Assembly (NCBI GenBank): GCA_012744275.1
Contig: JAAYIE010000084.1
Coordinates: 24,344 to 88,343, forward strand
Length of the DNA: 64,000 nt
Direction of reading: 5' to 3'
DNA from: Desulfobulbaceae bacterium
Lineage (GTDB): Bacteria > Desulfobacterota > Desulfobulbia > Desulfobulbales > Desulfobulbaceae
The notes beneath the pieces are model-generated. The model was not told the DNA's origin. It saw nothing but the letters and a program-made list of their open reading frames with translations, and ran no database searches. Shown piece by piece: positions 9,323-19,692 of this stretch. Numbering within the stretch: position 1 is the first letter of the stretch; every line of letters begins with the position of its first letter. The translations under genes and the position numbers were made by a program.

Positions 9323-10075
9323 ATGCGGCGTTTCTATCTTTCCCCCGAATTTCTTCCCGTACCCGGGCAGAGCACGATTGATCTTGTGGGCGAACAGGCC
9401 CGTCACTTGGCCCAAGTGCTGCGTCTGGGTAAAGGAGAAGAGGTCGAGTTTTTTGACGGCCTTGGCCAGATTTTAACTGTCCGCCTTCTGGCAGTGGAGC
9501 CGGGTCGCATTAGCACGCGTGTTGTGTCGCGCCGCCGGGAGGCAGTTGCTGCCCATCCTCAGCTGGTCCTTGTCCAGGCTTTACTCAAGGGCAATAAGAT
9601 GGATTTGTTAGTGCAGAAGGCTAACGAACTTGGAGTGCAGGCGCTGCTGCCGCTGGTGAGCAGGTTCTGCGAAAAACGGAGCAGCAGCGAGGCTGCGGCT
9701 GCCCGTTGGCAGCGCATTGTTATCGAATCTTGCAAGCAGTGTCAACGGGCTGTACCCATGCAGATTGGGTCAGTACAGCCGCCACTACTCCTGGGTGAAA
9801 CGGACTTTTCCTGGGCAGGCTTGCGCCTGGTGGCCTGGGAGGACGAAAGGAAAGCAGATTTGCCCTTGAATGCACTCAAAGAGAACACCGGGCCGATCTG
9901 CCTGCTCATTGGACCAGAGGGTGGGCTGCATACAGATGAGCTGTCCTGGCTGCAGCAGCAGGATTTTCATGCCTTTTCCCTGGGGCCGCGTATTCTCAGG
10001 GCTGAGACCGCCGCCATTGCCGCCGTAGCCATTGTTCAGTACCTTTCAGGTGCGCTGCGGCCACAAATATGCTAG
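9323..10075 (+). CDS. rsmE: 16S rRNA (uracil-1498-N3)-methyltransferase RsmE
   Basis: MRRFYLSPEF...HLAQVLRLGKGEEV...LLIGPEGGLHTDE...LGPRILRAETA. Confidence 0.93.
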   Translation: MRRFYLSPEFLPVPGQSTIDLVGEQARHLAQVLRLGKGEEVEFFDGLGQILTVRLLAVEPGRISTRVVSRRREAVAAHPQLVLVQALLKGNKMDLLVQKANELGVQALLPLVSRFCEKRSSSEAAAARWQRIVIESCKQCQRAVPMQIGSVQPPLLLGETDFSWAGLRLVAWEDERKADLPLNALKENTGPICLLIGPEGGLHTDELSWLQQQDFHAFSLGPRILRAETAAIAAVAIVQYLSGALRPQIC

Positions 10076-10085
10076 AGCCTTACAT

Positions 10086-10207
10086 CCAATTCCATATTGA
10101 AGCGCTCCCTGCGTGGCATCGGGCTAATGCTCCGCGATGCATGTGATTATGCGTCTACATCGCATGTACCTTGCCTCCTAAGCACCTTTGATCTGGAATC
10201 GAAATTG
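10086..10207. repeat. Interspersed inverted-terminus element, copy D (~122 bp)
   Basis: CCAATTCCATATTGAAGCGCTC...AAGCACCTTTGATCTGGAATCGAAATT. Confidence 0.7.
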
Positions 10208-10305
10208 CTGAGTGGGTGAGTTTATCTTCTGTGCTCGGCTGATATTTCCCGAACATGGTCGCCATATAATTTCCCATAATTATTTAATTTTCAAAAAATA
10301 GAACA

Positions 10306-10755
10306 ATGCGGGCAGTGGTACAGCGGGTGAGTCAGGCGCAAGTGATGGTGGATGCCCTTCCCACTGGCAGCATTGCGCACGGTCTGGTGGTACTTCTGGG
10401 CGTGCATGCACGGGATACAGAGGCAGATGTCACCTGGATGGTGGACAAAGTTTTGCATCTGCGTATTTTCTCTGATGATCAGGGTCTGATGAACCGCTCG
10501 CTTCTGGATACGGGTGGTGCGCTTTTAGTGGTTTCACAGTTCACCCTTTTGGGTGATTGTCGCAAGGGGCGCCGGCCATCCTGGCACGATGCCGCACCAC
10601 CGGATAAGGCCAAGGCCCTGTACGGTATTTTTTTAGAGCAATGCCGCCAACGGCAGGTTCCGCTGGCCAGCGGTGTCTTCCAGGCCATGATGCAGCTGAG
10701 CTTGTGCAACGACGGCCCGGTGACCATACTGCTCGATTCCCACAAAACCTTTTAA
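10306..10755 (+). CDS. dtd: D-aminoacyl-tRNA deacylase
   Basis: MRAVVQRVSQAQV...GLVVLLGVHARD...LLVVSQFTLLGDCRKGRRPSW. Confidence 0.95.
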   Translation: MRAVVQRVSQAQVMVDALPTGSIAHGLVVLLGVHARDTEADVTWMVDKVLHLRIFSDDQGLMNRSLLDTGGALLVVSQFTLLGDCRKGRRPSWHDAAPPDKAKALYGIFLEQCRQRQVPLASGVFQAMMQLSLCNDGPVTILLDSHKTF

Positions 10756-10770
10756 CTTCCTCTGCTCTTT

Positions 10771-13707
10771 ATGAACGATTTGCCCCTTGGCTCGATCTGC
10801 CACGGTTTTCGCCTGGATGAGCGCGCCCATCTTACCGAAATACAATCCACCGTATTTTTGCTGACCCACACGGTTCTTGGCTGCAAAGCCCTGGCGATTA
10901 AAAATACTGACAGCAACAAAACCTTTTGCCTCTCCTTCCGGACTATTCCCCAGGATTCCACCGGTGTGGCACATATTTTAGAACATGCCGTCCTCATGGG
11001 TTCGAAAAAATATCCGGTACGGGATGTGTTTGGCGAAATTCACAAGGGCAGTTTGCTGACTTTTTTAAACGCCATGACCGGGCCGGACAGCACGTATTAC
11101 CCCTTTGCCACCCGCAACCTGCGTGAATATTTTAACATCATGGATGTGTACTGCGATGTCTGCTTTCAACCGTTGCTTTTGCCCAGTACCTTTGCCCAGG
11201 AAGGGTGGCATTTGCACTTGGAGGACGAGAGCGCGGGTGTGCAGTTCATGGGTGTGGTCTTCAACGAGATGAAGGGCGCCTATGCCGACCCCTTGCGCAG
11301 TCTGGTGCACAATGTGTACAAGGGGCTCATGCCGGGATCCACCTACGCGCACGAATCCGGCGGTGACCCGCGTGTCATACCTGACCTCAGCTTTGAGCAG
11401 TTCTGCGCCTTCCATCGCGCCCATTACCATCCCTCCAACAGTACGCTGTTTTTTTATGGTGATGCACCACTGGAAGAGGAACTGGCCTATGTGCAGGACC
11501 ATTTTCTTTCCCGCTACGATCACCCCGCAGCACCGGCCAAGGTTGTGGAAGGTGAGCTGCCATCCATACCCCATACCCTGCACGACCACTATCCGGTACA
11601 GGCGGACAGCGATACCAGCGGTAAAACCTTTATTGCTGCGGCCTCTGCAGTGGGCACGGTGCAGGAGCGGGAGAACAGCCTTGCCTTTGAAATTATTGCC
11701 AATATCCTCTTCAATTCCGATGCATCACCGTTGAAAGCAGCCATCGTCAGCGCTGGACTGGGCAAGGATTTCGGGGGGCTGTGCATGGCAGGCTCAAGCT
11801 TTCGCATTGTGATGCTCACCTACCTGATTGGTTCCGATCCGGACAAGGCTGAGGCCTTTTTTGCCCTGTACCGGCAAACTCTGGCCAACATTGCCGCTCA
11901 GGGGCTTGAGCATGAACTGGTACTGTCTGAGCTGAACACCTTTGAGTTCAAGGTGCGGGAAGAAATGAATAAGCCGCAGCGGGGTCTGCAGCTTATCATG
12001 CGCGTGCAGACGGCCATGAAGCACGGTATCTCGCCCTTTGAGGCTTTGTGTGTGGATGAGCTGCTGGCGCAGGTGCGGCACAAGGCTTTGAACGAACGTT
12101 GGTTTGAAAGCTTGATCCATACGCATCTTTTGGATAACCCGGCTAGCGTGCAGGTGATTCTTGAGCCGGATCCAAGCGGGATGGAGGCCAGTCAAAAAGA
12201 AGAGCAGCACCGGCTTGACAGCCTTGAGCAAGCGCTGAGCACAGAGGGGCGCAAACAGTTGGTGCAGAAAACTCTGCAGCTGATGGAGTTGCAGGCCACC
12301 CCACCAACTGATGCGGAACTGGCCTGCCTGCCACGCCTGTCCCTGGGCGAAATGGAGGCCAGACCGAGGCTGCACAGCGTTCGCGTGGCGGAACTTGCAG
12401 GCAGACCCTTTCTTGTGAACGAACTGGCTGCCAGCGGGGTCGTGTATGTTGACATTGGTTTGGACTGCTCGGCCCTTACCAGTGAGGATTTGCTGTATCT
12501 TGATTTGTTCGGCACCATTATTACTGAAATCGGTACTAGTACAAAGAACTATATGCAGTTCGCTAAGGAAGCGAGCCTGTACACCGGCGACTTCACCCAT
12601 TCTTTCCATGTTTATACTAAGGCTGATTCGCCAGACGCGGGTAGTGGCGTGGTACAGCCCGTGTTGTGGCTGCATGTGAAAGCTCTTGCCGCCTACCTGC
12701 CGCAGGCCATGGATTTGGTGGCAGAATTGCTTGCTGATGTGGATTTTTCAGACCGCCGCCGCATTGAGGAAATTGTCCGGCGGGAGTTTGCCTGGGCCGA
12801 ACATAACGCCCAAAGCGAAGGATACGGCCTGGCCAGCCTGCGTGCCTTTTCGCTTTTGAGTCTACCCGGTCAATATCGCGAATCTGTGCAGGGTATAAGC
12901 GCCTACCAGCAGTTGAAACAGCTGGCGGAAAATTATAGTATCCTGGAAGAGGAGTTTCTAACGGCCCTGCTCCGCATCCGTTCGGCGCTGTTCCGCCGGC
13001 CGGGGCTGACCTGTGCCATTACCGCGGATGCTGCAGAAATCGAGCGCTTTTCCGCATTAGGCATAGAGGTGTTTCAGAGCCTGCATCCGGAAGCGGCTCC
13101 GGCACAAAAGCCGCAATTCACTACTTTCCCGGCCACTCATGCCTTCACTACCGCCGCTGAAGTCGTCTACAATGTGCAGACCTGTAGGCTCTTCACTGAT
13201 ACCGCAAAGTATAGCGGTGATTTTGAGGTGTTGAAAACCTGGCTTTCCCGCGATTATCTCTGGAACACGGTGCGGCAGATGGGCGGTGCCTATGGCTGCT
13301 TCACCCAGTTTAATCATATTACCGGCGATTTCGGCCTTGTGAGCTACCGTGACCCTCAGGTGGCAAAAACCTACAGCGCCTATGCGGATTTGCCGCAGGT
13401 GGTTGCCAAACTGGATTTGTCCCCGACCGTACTTGAACAGGTGATCATCGGCGCCTACAGCAGCGTCAATCCGCATCAGGGCCCGGCGGCTAAGGGGGCG
13501 TTGGCTCGGGATCAGTATCTGTCCGGTGTTACGGTTGATTTTCTACAGAAGCGGGTAGAATCCATCTTGAATGCAAACATGGCGGGCTTGCGTCGCTACG
13601 CCGAGTTGTTTGCTCCACTTGCAAAGGACCCAGTGCGGGTGAGTGTGGGGAATGGGGATAAAATCAGCAGGGATGCGTCCTTGTTTGCCCGCATTGATGC
13701 CCTATGA
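10771..13707 (+). CDS. M16C-family metalloprotease (PreP/presequence protease-like)
   Basis: 978 aa; HILEHAVLMGSKKYPVRDVF (HxxEH) and ...GGAYGCF... Confidence 0.93.
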   Translation: MNDLPLGSICHGFRLDERAHLTEIQSTVFLLTHTVLGCKALAIKNTDSNKTFCLSFRTIPQDSTGVAHILEHAVLMGSKKYPVRDVFGEIHKGSLLTFLNAMTGPDSTYYPFATRNLREYFNIMDVYCDVCFQPLLLPSTFAQEGWHLHLEDESAGVQFMGVVFNEMKGAYADPLRSLVHNVYKGLMPGSTYAHESGGDPRVIPDLSFEQFCAFHRAHYHPSNSTLFFYGDAPLEEELAYVQDHFLSRYDHPAAPAKVVEGELPSIPHTLHDHYPVQADSDTSGKTFIAAASAVGTVQERENSLAFEIIANILFNSDASPLKAAIVSAGLGKDFGGLCMAGSSFRIVMLTYLIGSDPDKAEAFFALYRQTLANIAAQGLEHELVLSELNTFEFKVREEMNKPQRGLQLIMRVQTAMKHGISPFEALCVDELLAQVRHKALNERWFESLIHTHLLDNPASVQVILEPDPSGMEASQKEEQHRLDSLEQALSTEGRKQLVQKTLQLMELQATPPTDAELACLPRLSLGEMEARPRLHSVRVAELAGRPFLVNELAASGVVYVDIGLDCSALTSEDLLYLDLFGTIITEIGTSTKNYMQFAKEASLYTGDFTHSFHVYTKADSPDAGSGVVQPVLWLHVKALAAYLPQAMDLVAELLADVDFSDRRRIEEIVRREFAWAEHNAQSEGYGLASLRAFSLLSLPGQYRESVQGISAYQQLKQLAENYSILEEEFLTALLRIRSALFRRPGLTCAITADAAEIERFSALGIEVFQSLHPEAAPAQKPQFTTFPATHAFTTAAEVVYNVQTCRLFTDTAKYSGDFEVLKTWLSRDYLWNTVRQMGGAYGCFTQFNHITGDFGLVSYRDPQVAKTYSAYADLPQVVAKLDLSPTVLEQVIIGAYSSVNPHQGPAAKGALARDQYLSGVTVDFLQKRVESILNANMAGLRRYAELFAPLAKDPVRVSVGNGDKISRDASLFARIDAL

Positions 13708-13713
13708 TTACCG

Positions 13714-13834
13714 GCTCCAGATTCAAGATGTTCTCAAGGGGGCGAGGGCAATGCAACGCAAACGTACATGCAGGTACTTCGAGGATCTTTTCCCGAACCC
13801 GGCACCGGAGAGCGCTTTAATATGGAATTAGAAT
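13714..13834. repeat. Interspersed inverted-terminus element, copy E (~121 bp)
   Basis: GCTCCAGATTCAAGATGTTCTCAAGGGGGC...GGAGAGCGCTTTAATATGGAATTAGAAT. Confidence 0.7.
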
Positions 13835-13838
13835 GGGC

Positions 13839-14225
13839 TTACCTTGCCGACTTACTGAGCTGCTCTACAACCCTGGTAAAGTAGGGGCTCTCATCACTCA
13901 GGTGTATATTGCGGCCGAGGCAAGCTTCCATTTTGGTGCGCAACAGACTGATGCGACGGAGGTGGCGCAGTTTTTCTTGTTCATCGGCCGCATGCGCAAG
14001 CAGGTCTCGAGTGTGTAGAATTTCCTTGTGCAGGACCAGTTCTTCCGGGATATAGCCTGCATTTTTTAGTACTCTGTAGGCCATGCGCAAATCCGGCGCT
14101 ACCCTGGCAAGGTTATCGTCTTGGGGCAGGGGCTTGTCTTTCCAGTGACTCAGATCGGGCAGGGCGCCTTCTTCAATGGCCTGCTGTATCTTTCTCTCAG
14201 CAATGGTTTGGATGATGCCGATCAC
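13839..14225 (-). CDS. DUF1992 (DnaJ-homologue subfamily C member 28-like) protein, GTG start proposed
   Basis: VIGIIQTIAERKIQQAIEEGALPDLSHWKDKPLPQDDN...MAYRVLKNAGYIPEEL; the longer ORF call to 14735 looks over-extended. Confidence 0.8.
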   Translation of the reverse strand: MIGIIQTIAERKIQQAIEEGALPDLSHWKDKPLPQDDNLARVAPDLRMAYRVLKNAGYIPEELVLHKEILHTRDLLAHAADEQEKLRHLRRISLLRTKMEACLGRNIHLSDESPYFTRVVEQLSKSAR

Positions 14226-14333
14226 CGGTTCTCCTGTACAGATGGAGGTGAAACTTGTTTTGCGCCAAAAGTATGCATACTGTATACCTGATGTTTGGGC
14301 AACTCTGTTTTTTCTATGGGGTGGAGTAGTGCC

Positions 14334-15170
14334 ATGCAGGTTGGATTGATTGTACCGGTTCTGGTTGTTTCCCTGGCCATGGGAAGTATCAGTTCTGTTG
14401 TTCGTGCCGATGAGGGCCTGCCCTGGGAGCATCGCACCCCCTTTCGTGAGGGTGCGATCCATTATGAAATGAGCGGCACCCAGCAAGGCACGGAAATTTT
14501 GTATATCAAGGATTTTGGCCGTTTTCGTGTCAAACAGAGCCAGTCCACCATGAATGTGCTTGGTCGAACGATAAACGCCAGAACTCGCGAAGTGACCACC
14601 CCCGAATGGGTCTTTCGCTATGATCTCAATGAGCGTTGGGGTGAAAAAAATTCCAATCCTGCACGGCTGTACCAGCAGGAATACGAACAACTCAGCCAGG
14701 GTGAGCAAAAGGTTTTTGCCGCCAATGCCGCCCAAATCGGGCCATCACTTTTTGAAAATGCGGGTTCTATCGTACGGAGCCGAAGCGGCAACATGCTGGG
14801 GTTTATCTGTGATCAGGTTTCTTTTGGCGGTTTTTCCTCGTCCTGCCTGCTGCACGACACCGATATCCCGCTTAAAGTAGAAGCCAGGGTCATGGGGGCA
14901 ATCAACCAGCTTAAGGCGGTGCGTATCGATCTGGTAAGTCCTGTGCCGGAGGAACTTTTTGTTCCGCTTACCGACATCCACACGGCAGTGAACGAGGAGG
15001 CCGAGGCCATGCTGCGCCAGGCCATCCACCAGGCCGTACAGGTCTTAAAACAGCCGGATGGTATCAGTACCCTGCAGAAGCAGGCCAGGCAGTTCCTGCC
15101 CCGGGAAGATGAGGAGGCAGTACCTGAACAGAGAGTACCCACGAGGCTGCTGCGGAGGACTGTCCGGTAA
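14334..15170 (+). CDS. Exported hypothetical protein
   Basis: ORF with hydrophobic leader MQVGLIVPVLVVSLAMGSISSVVRA. Confidence 0.6.
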   Translation: MQVGLIVPVLVVSLAMGSISSVVRADEGLPWEHRTPFREGAIHYEMSGTQQGTEILYIKDFGRFRVKQSQSTMNVLGRTINARTREVTTPEWVFRYDLNERWGEKNSNPARLYQQEYEQLSQGEQKVFAANAAQIGPSLFENAGSIVRSRSGNMLGFICDQVSFGGFSSSCLLHDTDIPLKVEARVMGAINQLKAVRIDLVSPVPEELFVPLTDIHTAVNEEAEAMLRQAIHQAVQVLKQPDGISTLQKQARQFLPREDEEAVPEQRVPTRLLRRTVR

Positions 15171-15505
15171 AGAGTATAAGTCGGAGCCTGTCAACTTGCA
15201 CTGGCCCGGAACAGCGTCTCTCCTCCTGCTGCACTGCCTCCTACCCTGCCGATTTGTAGCCCGACCTGCTTCCGTAATCTGAGCCTAAACGTTCAGGCGG
15301 GAATAACCTGATATTCCCCACGCAAAACGAATTAAGTCCTGCAGTTCTCCGAGTTGTCCATCTGCCCTGGAAGAAACCGAATATCAGCGGCAGACAGACC
15401 GTAGCAGTCTTATCTTATTTCTATGGCAACGCATATAACTTGCCGATATATCGATATAATTAATGCGGACGATTGCCTTGTCCCTTCTGTGAGAGGAATT
15501 GATTT

Positions 15506-17302
15506 ATGCATACAGGTACAGAATTTACAGCACAAGCCCTGAAGAGAAAAGTTCCGGAGATATTCACTATTGCCGGACAGGCGGCCACCCAGGAAGGTTT
15601 TATGGAAGGCCTGTCTAGATATATTCACCGACAAGCTTATGAAACCTGCGATACCTATGGCCAGCATTCCGAACAGCAAATAGTCAGGGTGCGGGATTGC
15701 GCAAGCGTGCTCACACGGATGCTGAACCGCAGGGCCGAAGACAGGGCCGGCTTTTCCCTGACGCAGGCACTCTGGGATCTGGCCTGCGGCAAGGAGCGAC
15801 CAGACCTGACACCCGCTTTTTATGCGGAAATCATCTATTTGTTTCTAGGGGTGGCGGGGAGAGAAACAGTGCGTTCTGGATTGACTGATAGCAGCATTCC
15901 TGCTTCCCTGGAGGGGCGTGCCGCCGCAGTGGAGCGTTCAAAACAGCTCGATCTGTTAGCCGAGGCAGCAAAAAGCAGCATGTCAAAGTATGAAACCGGT
16001 CTGGCCGATGCGGCAATACAGCGCCGTGCCCTGAGGCGGGAGAAAATTCTTTCGTACTTCAAGGCATCACCCCACGACTGGGATAACTGGCAATGGCATA
16101 TAGCGCACATCATACGGGACAGGAGTGTGCTGGAGCAAATTTTGCCCCTGTCGCAGGATGAAAAAAAGTCCATTGACCATGCAAAATCCCAAAGATTGCC
16201 CTTTGGGATTACGCCCTACTATCTGTCCCTGATGGATGAAGAGCCGGATACGGGTCGAGACCGCGCTATCCGTTCGCAGGTGATACCGCCGCTCAGCTAT
16301 ACCAAACTCATGGATAGGGCCTTGCATAGTGAAGATACCTGCCTCGACTTTATGCGCGAAAGCGATACTTCGCCGGTAGACTTGGTGACCCGGCGCTATC
16401 CGGGGATATGCATTCTGAAACCCTTGAATACCTGTCCGCAGATCTGTGTGTATTGCCAGCGTAATTGGGAGATTGAAGATGCTATGGCCCCGGGTTCCAT
16501 TGCTTCGAAGGACAAGCTCGAAGCCGCCCTTGCTTGGATCGCCGAGCATCCATCCATTCATGAAGTGCTGGTCACCGGTGGTGACCCGCTTGCCATTCCC
16601 GATGTGCCGCTCAAAAGAATTCTCGATGGGGTGGCAGCCATTCCAAGTATAGAACGCATCCGTATAGGCTCCAGAACCCTGCTCACTGTACCCATGCGTT
16701 TCAGCGATGATCTTGTAAACATGCTCGCCTCCTACCGGGTTCCCGGAAAACGCCAGGTAGCCTTGGTTACTCATGTGCAGCATGCCTACGAATTGACGCC
16801 CGAAACTCTCAATGCCGTTGAAAAATTGCGCAGGAAAGGTATCTCTGTTTTTAACCAGCACGTCTATACCTTTTTCAGTTCCCGCAGGTTTGAAGCAGCT
16901 TTTCTGCGCCGCCAACTGGCCCTGGTCGGCATTGATCCGTATTACACCTTCAACACCAAGGGTAAGGAAGAAACGCTGGAATACCGCGTGCCCATAGCCA
17001 GACTATTGCAGGAGCAGAAGGAGGAGGCTAGGCTTTTACCCGGCATTTCCCGGACAGATGAGGGGGTTTATAATGTGCCGGGAATGGGGAAGAACTATCT
17101 CAGGGCGCTGCAGCACAGGGACCTGATCGCCATTTTACCGGATGGTGCGCGTCTGTATGAGTTTCACTCTTGGGAAAAGTATATTTCCAGCGAGATCAGC
17201 ACCCATTTGAGTGCTGATGTACCCATTCTCGATTACCTGGAGCGATTACAGACCATCGGCGAAGATATATCCAACTACGAGAGCATCTGGTACTATTTTT
17301 AG
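15506..17302 (+). CDS. KamA-family radical SAM protein (lysine 2,3-aminomutase-like)
   Basis: LKPLNTCPQICVYCQRNWEIEDAM (CxxxCxxC), VLVTGGDPLAIPD, IRIGSRTLLTVPMR, FNQHVYTFFSSRRFE. Confidence 0.88.
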   Translation: MHTGTEFTAQALKRKVPEIFTIAGQAATQEGFMEGLSRYIHRQAYETCDTYGQHSEQQIVRVRDCASVLTRMLNRRAEDRAGFSLTQALWDLACGKERPDLTPAFYAEIIYLFLGVAGRETVRSGLTDSSIPASLEGRAAAVERSKQLDLLAEAAKSSMSKYETGLADAAIQRRALRREKILSYFKASPHDWDNWQWHIAHIIRDRSVLEQILPLSQDEKKSIDHAKSQRLPFGITPYYLSLMDEEPDTGRDRAIRSQVIPPLSYTKLMDRALHSEDTCLDFMRESDTSPVDLVTRRYPGICILKPLNTCPQICVYCQRNWEIEDAMAPGSIASKDKLEAALAWIAEHPSIHEVLVTGGDPLAIPDVPLKRILDGVAAIPSIERIRIGSRTLLTVPMRFSDDLVNMLASYRVPGKRQVALVTHVQHAYELTPETLNAVEKLRRKGISVFNQHVYTFFSSRRFEAAFLRRQLALVGIDPYYTFNTKGKEETLEYRVPIARLLQEQKEEARLLPGISRTDEGVYNVPGMGKNYLRALQHRDLIAILPDGARLYEFHSWEKYISSEISTHLSADVPILDYLERLQTIGEDISNYESIWYYF

Positions 17303-17380
17303 GCTGTCTTAGGTAGGCTGTCCTGGATCCGTTTTTTTGCGTGATGACATCGGGCTCTGTCCAGAACTCGAAAAACAGGA

Positions 17381-17866
17381 TTATTTGGCAGATTGCGACT
17401 CTATCTGTTTCTTGATCTGCTGCATGAAGTCTGACTGCTCCAGGTCGGATACGCTTTTGGCAAATTCCAGCACTTTCCACACAAAAAAAGAATCAACACC
17501 TGTAATGGTTTCACCGCCCTGCAGGGTTTCTTGTTCTACCCCGCTCAACTCACCCAGGCTGCGCACGAGAATAGCGGGTCGTGTTTTGTTGCCCGGGTCG
17601 GTATCAATGTAGCAGGCCAGCGGCGGCTTTACGCCCGGCCATTTGTCGGCATCGATGTGTATACGAATAGCTACTTTGCCTTCCGTAAGGCTAATGCTGC
17701 TGACCCTGCCAATGGCAATACCGGACTGATACACCTTGTCGGCCTGGGCGATACCCTTGCCGTCGCCAAAGAGGACGATAAGTTCCTTGCCGGGTGGCTG
17801 GCAAGCTGCAAGTAAACCGCACAGCACCAGGATCAGGGCCAAAATTAGATTGTGTCGCGTTTTCAT
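17381..17866 (-). CDS. MCE/MlaD-like lipoprotein
   Basis: Lipobox LLAAC; FGDGKGIAQADKVYQSGIAIGRVSSISLTEGKVAIRIHID. Confidence 0.6.
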   Translation of the reverse strand: MKTRHNLILALILVLCGLLAACQPPGKELIVLFGDGKGIAQADKVYQSGIAIGRVSSISLTEGKVAIRIHIDADKWPGVKPPLACYIDTDPGNKTRPAILVRSLGELSGVEQETLQGGETITGVDSFFVWKVLEFAKSVSDLEQSDFMQQIKKQIESQSAK

Positions 17867-18139
17867 AGTTCGGTGCAGTGAAAAAATTATTTGTGTTGCA
17901 TCATCTCTGCAGTTCTAGATCCTTCTATAGCAAAATTGGTGATACTATCCAACAGGCAATACCGTGTGGCGTATCGGCATAGAAGCGCGTGGCTAATCCC
18001 AAGGTAAAAGAGCTGTCCATTGCCAGCTCTGCCAACAAAAGCCAAAGATTCAAGATGTTGGGGTTGTGAAGCTCCAAAGATCTTTGCTCAGCCTTTCGCT
18101 CGAAAAGGCTTGCGGGCGTGGGTTAGTATGCAGTTACAG

Positions 18140-19600
18140 TTATTGTTGAGGTAAGAGCTGCTGCAGTTTTTTAATGGCCTCATTACTGGCATCAAAGTGC
18201 CTTTTTGCCTGCTCCATTTTTTCCTGATCGCCATCGCGGATACTGTTTGCAGTCAGACGAAAAGCATCCCTGCGGTTGGTTACTGATTCCAGTACCAGGA
18301 CCTGATGGGCGCGGAGACGTGAATTTTCGTCAAGCGGAGTCGCGCTCAGGCGTTCGTAAATTGCCTCCCACGGGGCAACAATATCCCGTTCCAACGCTTT
18401 GAGTAGGCCCTCTGGCGAACTCGATCCGGAGGCCGCAAGCTGTTGCCAATTTTCAAGTTCTGCCGAAAGCATTTTCTCCTGTTCGGCAAACCAGCTCATA
18501 TCTGCATGATATTGTTCTTCTTTGCGATAGGCCTCGCCGGTGTTTTTAATTGGCAGGGTGAGAAGAATCAGGGCCAGGGTTGCTGCGAGGAGAGAGAGCA
18601 GCGGTCGAAGCAGGCCTGTTTGCGCACGTAAATCAGCGCTCAATGGGCGTGCCAGCAACCAGCCCATAACAAATCCGCCCGCAAGACCACCGAGATGGGC
18701 CGCGTTGTCAATGCCTTCCTGCCGCATGCCGTAGATGAGCGAATAGAAGATAAAGCCAATAACGATTGTGCTCTGGCTCTTCATAATAGCTACCGGCACC
18801 TGATTACGCCGGTCGAGCATGAAGGCGAGCAGAGCGCCATATACCCCAAAGATCGCGCCGGAAGCACCCGCACTGTTGATCATCGGGTTCCAGTGCAGGC
18901 TGGCAATGCTGCCCGCAAGCCCGGCAAGGACGTACAGAAGGGCATAGTGCGCACTGCCATACAGGCGTTCCACCAGTTTGCCGGTATAGTAGAGCACCCA
19001 CATGTTCAGCGTCAGGTGGATAAGACCGACGTGCAGGAACATGGAACTCAACAGCCGCCACCACTGACCTCCGCTGGTGTAAGGACCGAAATTGGAACCC
19101 CAGGAAATCAGCATGCGGCCATCGGGTCGCAGCAGGTCTACACCAGAGATAACCATCGCTGCAAAGATGATCACATTTACTGCGACAATGGTGGGGGTGA
19201 CAAAGGCATGCGGAGTCGCCTGCATGAGGCGTTCTGTGAAGTCATCGATATCGTGCTGATCCTGCTTAAGGATTGCACTTTGTGTGGTGGGAAGTAGCTT
19301 GGCAAGCCTTTGTGCGCTTGCCTCGTTTTCGAGTAGTATGGTCATGTGCCCGGCTTTTGGGGCGCTTGTGCCGGCCAACATCTCAAAACGAACAGATCTG
19401 CCTTCGCGCTGCACGTTCACGATCTGGGCCGGGTCGAAGCTGAGCTCGACGCTGGCAGGAGATCCGAGTGGTTTGTTCCTTTTTGCTCGGATCACTACTG
19501 AACTGCCGAGATCAAGCTCTCCTGTACCGGAAAGATTGAAGCTGTTGGTAGCCTGGCCGGTGAAGAAATTTCGCCGAAACTTGACTATAAAACGTTCCAT
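18140..19600 (-). CDS. Rhomboid-family intramembrane serine protease
   Basis: GGQWWRLLSSMFLHVGLIHLTLNMW...INSAGASGAIFGVYGAL (GxSG)...DNAAHLGGLAGG. Confidence 0.9.
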   Translation of the reverse strand: MERFIVKFRRNFFTGQATNSFNLSGTGELDLGSSVVIRAKRNKPLGSPASVELSFDPAQIVNVQREGRSVRFEMLAGTSAPKAGHMTILLENEASAQRLAKLLPTTQSAILKQDQHDIDDFTERLMQATPHAFVTPTIVAVNVIIFAAMVISGVDLLRPDGRMLISWGSNFGPYTSGGQWWRLLSSMFLHVGLIHLTLNMWVLYYTGKLVERLYGSAHYALLYVLAGLAGSIASLHWNPMINSAGASGAIFGVYGALLAFMLDRRNQVPVAIMKSQSTIVIGFIFYSLIYGMRQEGIDNAAHLGGLAGGFVMGWLLARPLSADLRAQTGLLRPLLSLLAATLALILLTLPIKNTGEAYRKEEQYHADMSWFAEQEKMLSAELENWQQLAASGSSSPEGLLKALERDIVAPWEAIYERLSATPLDENSRLRAHQVLVLESVTNRRDAFRLTANSIRDGDQEKMEQAKRHFDASNEAIKKLQQLLPQQ

Positions 19601-19615
19601 ATTGTTTTTGCCTTT

Positions 19616-19679
19616 ATTCCAACCCCACCTCAAAGCACTCTCTATGCCGGCATCAGCACCTTCAATCTGGAATTGGAAT
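19616..19679. repeat. Interspersed inverted-terminus element, short copy F (64 bp)
   Basis: ATTCCAACCCCACCTCAAAGCACTCTCTATGCCGGCATCAGCACCTTCAATCTGGAATTGGAAT. Confidence 0.7.
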
Positions 19680-19692
19680 TAATCTGGCACCA

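Noticed and set aside
11794-12675. 293-aa minus-strand ORF
   Set aside because: Antisense shadow of the M16C protease
16067-16915. 282-aa minus-strand ORF
   Set aside because: Antisense shadow of the KamA-like gene
18049-18105. Possible extra copy of the inverted-terminus element (GATTCAAGATGTTGGGG...)
   Set aside because: Only about 12 nt match copy E and no recognisable opposite terminus
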